Part shown: in pieces, positions 1-13,800 of the stretch
Numbering within the stretch: the first letter of the stretch is position 1
Layout: each line of letters opens with the position of its first letter
Assembly (NCBI GenBank): GCA_034509425.1
Contig: JAVTVJ010000793.1
Coordinates: 372,001 to 436,000, forward strand
Length of the DNA: 64,000 bases
Direction: 5' to 3'
Origin: Eopsaltria australis
Taxonomy: Eukaryota; Chordata; Aves; Passeriformes; Petroicidae
Made by a program: the position numbers and the translations under genes
Notes under the pieces: generated by a model
Told to the model about the DNA's origin: nothing
The model's database searches: none
What the model saw: the letters and a program-made list of their open reading frames with translations, nothing else

Positions 1-3000
1 CAAGTCAAGTGAGTTGTATCAAAGCCATGTTTTCTTCTTCTGAAAAAGGAGTGGAATTTGCTACTTAAGAGGTAAGTCTATATGAGGTCTTCTGAACTGT
101 CCCTTATTGAATATTTATTGCTTGTTCTGTGGTTTGTTTATGCTTTTGTTAGAGAGCAAATGTAAACATGAGCTATGAGTGTAATGAAGATAATGCAACT
201 GGACTCCTAGTAACAGAGTATTTCCAGCATGACTTCCAGTAGAAAAGAGTTTCTGAGTGCTCCTGGGCTAATGCTGCTGACTGAGTTGCCCGTTTTACTA
301 GTGAGAGTGTTGGCAAGGTTTAGGATTTAGTGACAGAGAGGTTGAGAGCTTGGTGAAAGAGACATAAGTAAAATTATGCAGCAAGGAAAAGGGGGGTAGC
401 TGCAGATGTTTGAGTGAAAATATCTGATAAAGGTAACAAAGTATTTATACATTTGCTTTTAGGTGCTGCTGCTCTTTATCCAAGAGGTATATTCTGTTAG
501 TGAGCTGGATTTACAAAGTAGTCTTTAGCTGAAGATGATAAATGTTTCCCCATATTTAATACTGTTGGGGGAATTGGAAAAACCTGCAGTTTTGTTCTTT
601 TTAGATCTTGTTACTTTTGAGAAGTGGGTAGGAATGGTAGATGGTTTTCAGCTAAGTAAAAAAAGAAAATTCAGACTAAAAAGCAAGATTTAAGTATTTT
701 GCTATTCTTATCACTTTCTGATATAACATAGCATGTAGCATCATGTTGTAAAGTAATAAAAGAACAGCTTAGCTTCTAAACCTTGAAATGAAAATTTGCA
801 ATTTTGCTTGAATGGTCTTGACAGTTGTTTCAGGACTGGCAATCTTAGTGCAGGAAATGAACAGAAAATACTGATATAAAACCACCAAAGAATCCCTAAG
901 TTTTGAAGAGAAAATGATAAGGTAATCACAGAAAGCTCTCAGAAGTTAAAGTCATTTTAAATTGAAAGAGCTCAAAGGTTTAATCTCTTCTACTGAAATC
1001 TTGAAGTATAGTGGTAATAATTCTAGTGTGCATGGTTATTAAAATAAGATTTCACAAGTAACCAGAGGAAATAAATACGTTAAATGTGTAATTTTTCAAA
1101 GATCTCTCTAACAGTGAAACTCAGCCATGGACTGTAGAACAGGAACAATATTGAAATACTAATAAAGTTTGAAAACTTCTGTGTTTTTTCCTTGGTTTTG
1201 TTTTGTGAGGGGAAAGACTTGCTTAAGGAGATTGTGTCTTACATTGGACTAATTAATGTAGCTGAGGGAAGAACAGGGAGATTTCTAACAGACAAAGCTT
1301 TGTCTGTTCTTTTACAAACCAAAAAAAAAAAAAAAGGCTCATGTAATAATGTATTCTTGTTCCCATAACACTATAATTATTACTACTATCAGTCTGATCC
1401 TATACCATCTTTGTTGTCTATTACTTATATAAATTTGTATGCTCTTCTGTTTGCACCAGTTCTCAGTCAATGCTAACCAACATTTTTACTAATGCTCCAA
1501 AAATTCAAAATCACTTGTGGCAAAAATTAAAAGTTTTAAGTAATGATAGTGCCAATCACTACTCCAGAATGTAGCAGAGCCATAACATGAATTAGTTGTT
1601 GGAAAGTAATGCTAGTGAAAGTGTTATTAGTTTCACTTATGTTGCTGAAAACTTCTATGTTTTAGCTATAATCCCTCGGTCCTGACTGAAGTTTTTAATG
1701 TGTGAAAAATCTGTGTTCTTTGTGCAGAAAATCAGAGGAGATGATCATAACCATCCCTTGGGCTGCACAACCTGTAAATTGCTCTCAAAGCTATTCTGTT
1801 TTTAATTTCTTGGTAATATTCAACTGTCTTTGGCTGTATTAAACTCTCAACAGCATTATATTGTTTTAGATATGGCATATATACATATATGAATGAATAT
1901 TAGATACAGATGCTTACTTTTATTTAGAAATCAAATTAAAATGGGGTTTTGTTAGAGTATCACCAAGTATCATGAACTTTTCATCTTTCTGGCAAAAGAA
2001 AATTTAATGGAACTAATTTCTTTAAATTGCCAAATCTAAATTCATTTAAAGTCTCAAAACAAGCTTTCCTGTGTTGTGTAGTGAAGAAAGGGAGCCACGT
2101 GGCTCTGCACAGGTTTTAGTCTGACTAAAGTCTGAACTTCTGTCTGGAGGTTTGCTCTGTCTTTCTTCACTGAGAAGTCAGGAGAGTTGGCACCTTCTCT
2201 AACATGGCTTATGGAAGGGGGTCTGTCTTGGAACCTTTTCCTTTGGAAACAGTAACAGGCAATTTCTTTATAGGTCTTAAATAATAATCCAGTTGAAGTG
2301 TGAATGTATGGGAACAGCAAAGGAATAAATCACCACAGCAGCAGCTATATGCATTTTTTATAGTATCCCAATTTTCTCTCTTTCACACTGCACAATAGAA
2401 GAAAATGTCCACTTTATTTCATTTTTAATAGTTGGCAGTATGCTGAAAATCAGTAAAATTAATGAGAAGATTATTATGACAGAGAAATACCAGTCAGTTT
2501 TCATCTAGTTTTTAGAAATGACGGATCTCAGATAAAACTGCCTTTAGTAGGCTTTGAATTTGGCCATGGTGCTTTTCCTAACATCCTTGTTGTTCTGTAA
2601 CCTTTCAGTATCTAACTTAGCTTTGGAAATTTTCTGTTGTATTTATAAGGCTGAAGCTTGTACTTTTGTTTTCACTCATCTCAAAATGGGAAACAAACAT
2701 ATGTTAATAAATCCTTGTTAGCATTGAAGTTCTCCTTTCTTGAAGGCAGAGAGCTTTTCATTAGCACTGCATCTCATTGCTCTTTTCAGTGTGCTCAAGC
2801 ATGTCTGTAGAGAGGCTGAGATGCCCTTGGCTCTCCTGGAAATATTATATCATCTAAACAAGATATTGTTATGCCAGGAAAGGATCAATACTTTGATGAG
2901 TAGCTGCTGGCTCAAAACTGCATTGTTATTTTGTAAAGGACCACTTGGAATACATTCCAAAGCATTTCCCGTGGTATGAAACTCTAGGGATTTGACTTGT

Positions 3001-3279
3001 CTCTCTGCCCAGGAAAATGAGTTGATTCATCTGTAAATACATGTCTGCCAACCTCAGATAATAAGAAAAAATGCATCTTTTGCCCACATTAGGCTTCAGC
3101 CTTTCAGCCATTTAAATAGTATACTCTCTTTGTGAAGGAAGTACTTCACATACCAACAATTAATTCAGTGGGCTGCTGAGATCAGACGAGCCTACCTTTG
3201 GATCTGTGTGACCACACAGCCCTGGCAGCGCTTCACTGGGTGGATGCAAGGGCTGGCAGCCCCATAGAGGCTTGACCTG
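1..3279. other. Intergenic DNA, no gene recognised
   Basis: AT-rich sequence with stops in all frames. Only short chance reading frames occur, with no splice-bounded coding blocks I could recognise on either strand. A run of 15 A lies at 1321-1335. I cannot exclude short non-coding RNAs or enhancers, which are not readable by eye. Confidence 0.6.
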
Positions 3280-3429
3280 GGGAGGGTGCAGCGCTGCAGA
3301 CCTTGAGAGGGTGCAGTGTTGCTGTCCTTGAGAGGGTGCAGTGTTGCTGTTCTTGAGAGGGTGCAGTGCTGCAGACCTTGAGAGGGTGCAGTGTTGCTGT
3401 TCTTGAAAGGGTGCAGTGCTGCAGACCTT
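3280..3429. repeat. 25-bp minisatellite, about six copies
   Basis: A 25-base unit with core GAGAGGGTGCAGTG repeats about six times, with unit starts near 3280, 3305, 3330, 3355, 3380 and 3405. Copies alternate between a tail like TTGCTGTCCTT or TTGCTGTTCTT and a tail like CTGCAGACCTT, suggesting an older two-unit (50-bp) duplication. It sits in a locally GC-rich patch (about 3160-3550) within AT-rich DNA. Because 25 is not a multiple of 3, the repeated peptides in overlapping frames are products of the repeat and not a gene. Confidence 0.9.
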
Positions 3430-6400
3430 ACCCCTGCCCCGCAGCCGCCTCCCCGGCCAGGCTGCAGTGCCAGTGCTGACATCTGTGTTTGCCTCGGGAT
3501 CTGCAGCTGGGACAAACCAGAGCCACAAGCCTCGGAGTCAGTGCGTTGGGAAAGGCAGGACAGATACAGCTAAAGGGCTCCCTGCTGGAACAAGCTCAGT
3601 TCTCTGCTGAGAAAGAGGTCTTGGAAGAGAGTAGTGTTGTTCAGAGTGCTAAACTAGTATCCCTTTGGATAATATCACTAGTATACAGAAACCAAGGATT
3701 ATGTAACTGATCAGCAAAATGGATTAAAAAACTTTTTATGGTCTTCTTGTATCATTTTCATGCAGTCAGAAGTGGCTTTAGCAAAAAGGCTGTGTGGAAG
3801 TCCTGTAGCTCCTTATGAACAGCCTGTCATCTGAGGGGAAAACACTACCTTGCTAGATATCAAAGCATCATTTAACCCTCCTGTGGACTCCTTTAATTCT
3901 TCTATTGGCTCAAGTCCCAAGTAATCCAATTTGAGGATTTAGATGCATAAAGACATGGAATGATTTTGTGAATATCTTTTTCCTTTTATACTGATGAGGA
4001 AAATAATGACTCCAATAACCTTAATATGGGAAAGGAAAAAAGGGACAATTCAAAATCTTTCCATGATATACAAATTTTCCTTACTCTTTTTAGATTAATT
4101 GTCTGTTTATACTAAGCTTGATAGAGACTCAGTACCTAAAACAGCTTTGAATGAATTTGACTTGTCTAATAGAGAGAAGTTTCTCATTGGTGTTATCAGA
4201 GTAAACAGATATATTTCCCTTGACAGAAGGCATTTTTAACAATGCCTCCTCACTTCTACCCTACTTGTTCAGGCCTAATTTGTCAAAAATGCTTCGAAGT
4301 TCTTCCTTGTGTTCTGGGGTGAAAATCTTAAAGAATTCATTTTCGTTCTAGCTCAATTTAACTGTTACATGCCACCATCAAAACACTGATTATAACATCT
4401 TGTAAGAGCTTCAGAATTATTGACAGAAATTATACTTATTTTCTGCAAACCTAACCAATGCAGAACTTGCTTTTCATACAGAAACAATATGATCCTCTGC
4501 ATCTGGAAGGCAAGGTCAGCCTGAATAATTATATCACCTTAAAAGAATTCTTGATTGTGTGTTTGCTGTTTTGTTTCTTTCAACAGTGAAGCCATATGAT
4601 CTTCCAGCCGAAGAAACAGACAAGAAACTTTATCAGTGGTCTTGTGGAAAGCCTTTCATACCATCTATCAGCTCCTGCAAACTTCAGTGGGATTGTTCAT
4701 CTCTTTGATACTAAGGAAAAAGGATCAATATCTGAAAGATGTATTGTAAGTTTAAGAGTCCTGAAGAAATCAGCCAGCAGCAGGCATCTGTGGTTCTCTG
4801 AATGTTTATTCTTTCATGCAGTCTTTTTTTCTTTTGCCACCTGCACATCTAACCTGCATTGTTATTGATTTTTATCTGGCAAGTAGGCCTCAATATACAC
4901 ATATACAATGCCTGGGAGAAACTGAACCTAGGTGGTAAGGTTTCACACTGCTCTGAGAAACACTGATTTTTCTAAAGAGCTCAGATACAGATATTATGAA
5001 TTGTAAGAACAGTAACCTTGAACAAAGACTTTTTTTCTCAGAAAATAACTAAGAACTTTTTAACAGACACAAGAAAGAAGAGCTTTGTGTGCTTTTGAGA
5101 GGACTGGGCTTTATTACTTGGTTCCTTCTGTTAGAATTAATCTACTTCATTTGTTCTATATTATGCAACAAACTGAACTTGTAGCATTACTGTATAAGTA
5201 GCTCTCAGTGTCCTTTCACACAGGATCAATGCTTTTTCTCATTTAAGCAGGCAAAAATAAAAATTTGTCTTATTATTCCTCATGTAAAAGTATCATCAAA
5301 GCCCACTGTCTTGGTTTCAGTTTTCTGTTGACCAAGTATTGGACTTTAAATGTTCAGTTTTTCCTACTGAAGGAAAGACACAACTCAGGAGCATCTTCCC
5401 ACTTGCAGAGGAGATGGAGAATCCTTTCCTTGCCACTAGCATTTCCATCCTGTACACTACCATAAATGGAGTTTGACATTTACTGATAATTCCTCTCTGA
5501 GAAAGAGCAAGCAGTTTTCTCTGAAGTTGCCATTAATATCTCATTAGGAGATAATGATAAGAGTCTGCCAGCTAAACAGCTGTTGGAGTCAATGTGTTGA
5601 TACTGCTGTAATGTTTTGGTAATCTCAGTCTTGAAGATCAGGCATCATTTGCAGCATGTCCAGGTGTCAGTCAGCTGCAGACCAAAGAGTTCTGGCATGA
5701 TGTTTGAACCTGGCCTTTCTCATGCCAGCATGACCACGGGGTAGCTAATCTGCATTTTTGAAACATACTTACTTTGATGATAGCATTAATGTATTAGGAA
5801 ACAAAATGTCTTTCTTAGAGTAACTGCAACATTGACAAGATTGTGCTGGAAATATATTAATACAGGGAAGGAGAAAAAAAGTCCTTCCTGAATTTTGAAG
5901 GTCACATCCTACTTTATCCCACACTTTGGAAGTGTTGTCCTTCTGTATAGAAGAATGATTGGAGGGTGATTTCTGCTTGAGATGAGTAAAAATTCTTGCA
6001 CGTTTCATTATCTATTTTTAAGGTGGGTTTTTTGTCAATTCTTACTTCCCCTGTACGCACTTTCCAGGAATTCAGTAAAAAATTGTTGACTTAGAATTCT
6101 TCGTCATTCCAGTGCTATGATAGCTGTGCCCATACAAACTCGTACAAAAGCTGCTTGAGCAGTAGTAGTAGTAAAAACTCTGCTAAATACATTCAGCTGT
6201 TTACTTTCAAGCTAGGAAGTGCTGCAGGGATCTTGGCAAATGGCTCCCACTATTTGAAATCTGAGGAAATTCCCACTGGGTCTGAGACCAAACACTCTTG
6301 CAGCCATTTGGTGGGCTTTTACTACTGTGGTGTTTTAAAGGCTGTGATGGTTAGCAGCCTCTCACTGCTCAGGAACCCAGCTGAGCTGCCCTACAGAGTG

Positions 6401-9400
6401 CTTCAGTTTGCCTTGGTTGCAAGCACAATTCAGCCACTCTCAGCTGTGTTCTGCCTACTTACAGCAATGATTAATTTCTTCCCAAGACTTCAATATAAAA
6501 GTAATCTGAACTGAGTGATGTGCAGTGCTTCTGTCTTCTTTGGTATGTGTTTTTAATGTCGAAGCTGTGAATGATTTTTTTTCACATCAGAATTTCAGAA
6601 AAAACTTCCCTTACATTCCTGGTTTTATTCTAGTGGCCATACATAAGCAGGCTGAAAACAAATCAGTAAATGAAAATTAGGGTGTTTTTTATGTAAGAGG
6701 CTGCATTAAATCTCTTTAAACAGTACTTACTACTTATTGATTAATATATAATTCATACATATTGATAAAAAACTGTCGCTAAAATCTGAGGAAAACCTTC
6801 CTTCCTTTCTCATCATTCATTTTTCACCAGTTTGATGTTTCTAATGCATATTAATGCTGAGCAGGAATCAGGACATTATAGGGGTTAACTCATGATAATG
6901 ACAGTAAAGGGTGGAAAAATTGACCGTAGACTGCAAAGTAAGTAGGCCAAATATTTCCTACATTTGATCAAAATAATTATGGATTCCAAAGCATCCCCAT
7001 GGCTTCTCATAGTAGCTTCACTGCTGCAATTCAGACCAGTGCCCAGATATGGGAGGTCAGCTGCATTGCAGCCTGAGAAAAGACAGGTAGCTATTAAAAC
7101 CAATTCATGTTGATTGTCCTAGAATGTTGTAATAAAGTAAATGTTTGTAATTGAAATAATTTCCAACAAGTCTTGAAATTATTCCTAAAGTTGCCTCATT
7201 TTGCATCAAAGAGAAAAACATTATATTTTGTTGAACAATCACTGATTTGATGGAAGTTTTTGCCCACTCAGAAATGAACTGGATTTTAAAGTACACTGGA
7301 AGAACCTGACTGTCTGAGAGAGCTTCCCATGGGCGTTGTAAAGGTCAACCAAATTCCAAGCCAACCATTTCCCCCACAATGAACAGAATGAGATTGCATC
7401 TGAGGGACTGCAGTGCTTATGTTATTTTGTGCATTTGTGCTATGCGCTGCCTTCAAATAATGAAGAACATTTACTTCTAAGCTATTCCATACTACAAAAT
7501 CTCATGCAGGATTTGTTCACTAGTAGCTTGCTCTTAACAAGATGATTCGTTTATAGGCTGATTTTCTGCTTCTACTTTCAATTTGCAACTATTGGTGTCT
7601 CCAAGGAAAACAAAAGATTGTTTACTAAAGAGGAAAATGCATTATGCCTTCCAAGTTAATTGGTAGGAATAAACTTGAAACTTGACTGCTTGTGTGGTTT
7701 AATTACTGCATCAGCATGAAGTAGCTTCTTCACCAAATTAAAAAGACACAGCCCTCCTGTGCTTACCATACTCATTTTTGGGTCAGAGATTTCCATAGAA
7801 AATGCACCCACCTGTGGATTTCTGATCAATGGAGGATTCTGTGTACCTGTTCTTAACAAAATAGCATGATACCTTTTTGAGTTTAGCTGGATTGATTGAA
7901 TCTTTATTGAGCCATTTATAAAACAGTCCCAGCAGCACTGGGTAGTATGTGTGGTTTGGGCAGACTATATGAAAGTGACCAAGTTATTCCCATACTGTCA
8001 GCTGGAACATGTGAAAAGAAGGATGGATGGTATGATAATACCTCAAAGATACTCTAGAAGCAGGTTTGAACATACCCTGCCACCTTCTGGACTCCTAAAC
8101 CAAAACCAGGAGTCTTCTACATGGGGTTAGAAGTAGCTACAAGTGTGGTAGCACTCACCCCCTTACAGCAACAGCATCTTTGAGACCATCGCAATGATGA
8201 ACATGGTTGTGATTTCACAGAGCTGCCATTTCACTAGCTGTCCATTACATCTTTCAATAAAAAATACATATGAAAGGAGTCAGACATTCTATACTGTTTG
8301 TTTAAGGCATGATGGATCACTTGTAGCAGTGGACAAATAAGCACTATGTGTTGCGTTATTGGTAGATTGGGGAAGAGGAAACAATGAGGTGAGTTACTCA
8401 GCCAAATATTGATTTTGTAGAATGTGTCTCTTTAGATTCAGTTCCAGATGGGTGAATACAAGATTTATTTGAGCCTGATAATAACTTCACCCTTACAAAA
8501 CTGTTTAAAACGAGGTTATTTTAATCTGGTGGTCACCAAAATGTTTCTACATTAACTTCTGTCTCTTGAAGTTACTGAGGTATCAGCTTGAGGTTATTAT
8601 AACTCAGCCATCACTTTCCCTGTAAGCTATTTGGCTTTTTGAATACTTGAACTGTAGCTGAAACTTGAAATGCATGAAATTATCGAAGATCAAGCAGTGG
8701 CCATCAACTCTGAGCTGTCCTAACCCTTTTTTGCCAGGTGCCCAGGATGATTTGGAGCCTTGGGTGACATACAAAGGCCAGTAAAGGCAGGAGAGGTGCA
8801 TTTTTTTTTAAACATGTTTTCTAAACCGTGGAAGCTACTACACCAAAAAGTGAAGCTGAAAGAGCCGTATAAATGGTCTGGTCTTGTGGCCCTGGGCGAA
8901 ATCTGAGTTTTGAATGAGCAGAGTAACCAGATCTAGCTTAGCAACATGGTTCAGAGCAATAATGCAGTTTTGAAGCAAATACCTTGGTAAACTTCGTTTA
9001 CTGTCTATTACGTAAATTCTGAAGCTGTGGTACCCATGAAACAGATACTGTTTGGAAGAAAACCAAATCAGGTGCTGCAATGCTTTTCAAGAATATCCTG
9101 ATTTGGTTGCACAATATGCCGCCTAAAGGTTTGTGCCCATTGGTTTTTGCTTGAGGTTTGGACGTAATGGAGATGTCTTAACTGGGAAATCAGTTAATAT
9201 CTAAACAAGGGTGAGCCTCCAACCCTCTTGTAATGGGTATGTAAGGAGTCTTAGCATGACAGCACTTTGATCTGGCTGCACTTCTCATAGAGGACAAAAT
9301 GAGTAGAATTAGAAGTTCTCTTGGCTGAGACACTAATGACAGGATTTAGGTGCTAAAACTCTTGAGGTCTCCCTGATAGGGAGTATCATCAGCCATGAGA

Positions 9401-10797
9401 CATGATATTCTGCTGCTCAAATCTAGGCATTTAGTGCTGTTCTAGATGTGGAGTAGCTGCAGGGTACCCACCCCAGCCACCAGCTACTTCTACTGAGCAT
9501 GTTGGTCTTTTCTGAGACCCTGTGTCATAATCTGCCTGCTCCAGACAGGCATCTTGGCTATCCAGAGGCCTCTCAATTAGCATTGGGCACTTTGCTTTAG
9601 GCAGCTGGCTCAGAGTTGGGTTCAGCACCCAAGTATGTACTAAATAAAACAAACAAAAAAAAAAAATCTGAAAAAAAACCTGGAGCTGTGAACAATGTCA
9701 GGAGAGATTAGAAATCCAATGGCTTCCATGGCTTGGGTCCAAATTCAGAGATTTGGTGTCTGTCCAGGAAGTGGAAGAGGGATAGGAAGTGATGGTGAGG
9801 GCTTGCATTTTAAGTCTGCTGTACTGACATATGTTTATGCCTTTCCATAATTCATACCTTCGTAAGTAATTTAGGAGAAAACATTCTAACACTCATTAGA
9901 CTGTATCTCACTTTCTGTGAAGAAAGCATTATTTATTCTCATATATCACACTCTCTGAACAGCTAAGTAGATTACCAGAGTGTTGAACACAAAAAGGAGA
10001 AACTTTTAAGATTTTTAGGATCAGCAAATTAAGTTTCAAAGATAAAGAAGTCTAGCTGCATTATACTTTCATTACTCTGAAGTGTTAAATAGTGGGTGAG
10101 GTGTTAACATCGTTACTACCCAGTGAATTTGGAGGTTCAGGTAAATGTTTTTCCACCTGGCTGTACATGCACACCTGCACCACTACCCAGATGTTATGCA
10201 GTCTTCTGAGAGTGGAAGGAATTAGCATCTTTCTTCAGTTTTATCATTACTTGTGTTGTTTTTCATCTGTTAGTTTTTAGAGAGCCACATTGCCATTGAT
10301 TCAGTTACGTAGGAACAGTTTGTCTGTTTTAACCCAACCTCACGCTGTGTTGCTGTCGACACTGCTATGCGTGTTTCTCTAATCAGCCACATGAAACTTT
10401 CATTGTCTGTCTTCTGAAACACTGCAGTGTGAGTACAGGGGTTTGCACTGCTTAAAAAGGGAAGATGTGGGGGTTTATCTCCTTCTGATCATGCTGTTTG
10501 TAGTTGGGTACTATCAGCTTCTGTTAAGTCTGAAGTTGCATTTCTGGTTTTTACTGAAGCAATCTGTAGCACACTTCTCCATTTCTGTCTCCCCACTTCA
10601 TGTTCTATCCCACAGTGTTCATAGTGCTTCCATGCAAGACCAGAACAATTTTTGACGTTGAGGTTATTAGCCATATGGTACAGGAAGAAAGTTACACATG
10701 CTTTCTCACTAGCCAGTGATTGCTGGCTGTGAAAGACACATATAGCATTATAGTAGCTTCTGTCCTAAGAATTCTAGTCATAGCCTCAAAGTTTTCT
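3430..10797. other. Intergenic DNA, one exon-like segment only
   Basis: Long AT-rich stretch without a gene I can support, apart from the exon-like block at 4587-4745 listed separately. A-rich tracts lie around 9648-9680. The longest open frame (6155-6514, + strand) has no recognisable protein signature and is taken as chance. Confidence 0.55.
4587..4745 (+). other. Exon-like segment, unidentified, possibly a decayed exon
   Basis: A pyrimidine-rich acceptor (TTTCTTTCAACAG, ending 4586) and a consensus donor (GTAAGT, from 4746) bracket 159 bases. The frame starting at 4589 is open for 39 codons and reads KPYDLPAEETDKKLYQW, then SCGKPF, before TGA at 4706-4708. The other two frames meet a stop at or near the start. 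Composition looks more protein-like than its surroundings. A K-x-Y-x-W ... CG pattern loosely recalls the N-terminal side of CDGSH iron-sulphur proteins, but no CDGSH motif follows. It could be a terminal coding exon, a degraded pseudogene fragment or coincidence. I do not assign a function. Confidence 0.25.
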
Positions 10798-10854
10798 AAA
10801 AAAAAAAAAAAAAAAACAAAAAAAAAAAACCAAAAAAAAAAAAAAAAAAAAAAA
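10798..10854. repeat. Poly(A)-rich tract
   Basis: Fifty-seven bases, all A except three interrupting C. It may be the tail of an old retroposed sequence, but nothing upstream is recognisable, so it is called only a simple repeat. Confidence 0.95.
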
Positions 10855-13800
10855 GGCAAGAGGAATGAAATATTGTACAAGTCTAATTACACTCAATATT
10901 TATTTTAACTCAATACTACTTCCCAGGTTGTTTCTATTATCATTGCTGTTCTGTCCCTTTATGGGCTCATGCCCATCCTAATGTGACAGAGGAGGAAGTT
11001 TTTCACAGCTAAATATAGTACAAATGTTCTATTAGTTCAAGTCTCATTATTGCATTTTCTTTTCCAATCAAGACAAAGAATCTGACATTAGGAATATAAT
11101 CTTTTTTCCCACTTACAATCATAAAAGAAATTGGTTTGAATCGTTCCTTTGCACTCAGGTTCTTTTTTGAAACATTGATTACTCCTAATTGTAATTTCTC
11201 ATCCATAAAGATTTAAAATTGTCTTTCAGAGTCATGATTTTCACAAAACAGTTCACATTACACTGTTTGGAGATAGTTTTGAAGTGATTGATTTTTCAAG
11301 CATTGCACTGAAGTCTAACTCACAGTTCTGACTAAATGAGATGATTGACTGAAACCCTTGCAATCTTTTAAAAACATGTAACTTTCATCAAAAGCTACAT
11401 TTTGTATAAATTGTATTTCAAATGACATGTAGACTAGTCAGCTCTAAATATGTTTCCGATAAAATGGTGTGCTTCAAATGAGTCAGCCATTGCCACGTGG
11501 TAAGACAAACAGTTTATAAATGTTGATTACATTACTTTTCAGTCTTTGAATTTTCATTATACTCATAACTATTCCCAAAATGACTGTTACCCCTTTAAAC
11601 AACTATGAAGTTGGGCACAGCAAAGTTCCTTAAACATATTTGTTTACTAGAACAAAATATTTAACTTCAGTTATAAGCTGAACCTCTTTGTTCACCATTG
11701 CCCTCTTTTTTACTGTGTCTGATTTTATATTCTGTTCTTAGCTTTCTATTTAAATATAATACCAGAAAATCAAAAAGAGAGTATGTCAATTCAAGTCAAT
11801 ATGTATGCTGAGATGTCAAAAGGCATATGCATAAATAACTCTGCTTTGTGGGTTTTATGCAAAGTATTGCCATGTATTTGCATTCCAGTATCACTGATTC
11901 AGACAACTTCATACCAGCTGTCATCATCTGTACTACAATCAAAGTGAAAATTACTCTATTCAGGAAAACTGCTTCAATCCATCTTTGATCTTACCATTCA
12001 GAACTTTGGTCTGAAAAAGATAATTTCACCTACATTTCTAGGCAGTTACTTTAGGTTTATATTGTATTTTTAAAATATTGAACTAATCACAGAAAGCAAT
12101 GTTGTTAATTAAATCACATGAATTAACTAAACTTGTGCCTAGGAGAAAACTAACTCTTATTCAAAGAAAAAAAACCCTTCCTTCATTCACCTTTAATCTG
12201 AAAATGCAACTCTAAAAGAATCTACAAACAGGATCTTTGTCTTTACAAAGGTAGTAGTTACGAGAAAATTAATTTGTGCACCTATGAACTTTATAATTAT
12301 ATAATGAATCAATAATAAAACTGATGAAACTGTGCCCAAAAACTAATAAGATGGAGAAAAGAAATATTATTTTTTTATTTCATACACTCCTATATTTTCT
12401 GAATAACTCTGTTCTGATAAAGGTATTGTGTAGGTTTGCTTTTTTTCTGCTGAAATCAAAATGGTGGAATACTTTAAATGAAAATATAAAAATATAAATC
12501 TCGATTATAAATAATTAATTTTTCACTTTCAGCAAAGTTAACTCCATTCTATCCAATTTAAAAATTACAGTATTCACAAGAAAGAGCTTAATCTGTCAAA
12601 TATTTTCAGTTTAGGCTTTGCCCTTCCTTAGAAGCATCCTTCCTCCTCGTACAGTAACTCTGCTGTCTTGTTAATAGTGGCTGTGTCTTAGAACTTCTCT
12701 TGCTCCTGTAAGAAGGTTGAATTCAAGATCCATCTTTAACCAATTATTCATAGTCATGCAGAGGTAATGAAAAACATATGAGCCTGTGAATATCAGTCAA
12801 AATATCTTCCAAGAAGGCTGGTGGGAATGTTTGTGTTTCATAGTATATTTGATAGGTGATAAGTTCAAAAGGAGAAAAATTGATGAAAGTGTTGAAGAAC
12901 CTTCCAAATGTCAAATAGGATGTGGGAGGATTTTTTTGCTACCTGGTCATTAGGCATTTCACGAACTCCTGAGTGAGTTCAATCTACCTATGTTCCCAGG
13001 AATGATTACAGCTTTAGTCAGAAATGATACATTATAGTCATCTCCTTGGTGAGAAGAAAAATAATGAAAATTATTTAATATCATAATATGAATTAGGTTT
13101 ATGTTTCATCTGATTCAGCCTGTATCAGGTAGATTTTTAATCCTGGCAGCTACACAGAATCAGCAACTTTTTTTAGGAATGTAGATTCTTCACATTAAAA
13201 TTCTGATGACTCTATTGTTTATGTTTTTTTGATTTATTAACATTGGAAAGCTACAGATATTTCCACTGATACTTGGAAATGAAGAATTGATTTGACTGTC
13301 ATGGATGACATTGCTGTTCATATATGTTTTCTTAATTTTTTTTTTATTTATTTTATAATAGTAAGATGATCATAGGTATTTATATAGTATTTATATATTA
13401 TTATGGTAAGACCATGGGTGGTGCATACAGAGATGCTTCCATGGTTGCCTAATTACTAGATACTTTATCTAGTTTTATCTGCTAGACTAATTAGTCCGAC
13501 TAAGTATATCTTAGGTAATAGTTGGTCTGAAGTGTCACGATAAATAATGGAGCTGTGCTTATTTGCTAGTGTTGATAATGTGATTATCTGTATTTCTTTT
13601 TAACTCCTGTGTTGTTAATAAGGCTATCCAGAACTGAAGGAAGTAAGTAATATTGTAAATTGCGAGATTGTTTTATTTTAAAAATATTTCACTAGTTGGT
13701 TATTATAAGTCTTATAAATATGCTCTTCAGATTTTTCTTTTCTGCTTCAGAGAAACTGGCTGCTGGTTTGGTTTATATTCTCTTTGGAAATGGGCTGTCT

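Noticed and set aside
3160..3528. Repetitive peptides with SQGLQHCTL-like units on the minus strand
   Set aside because: They are translations of the 25-bp minisatellite in shifted frames, with no sign of a gene.
6155..6514. 119-residue open frame upstream of CERK
   Set aside because: No family resemblance. It starts from a non-ATG codon and lies in sequence with no exon signals.
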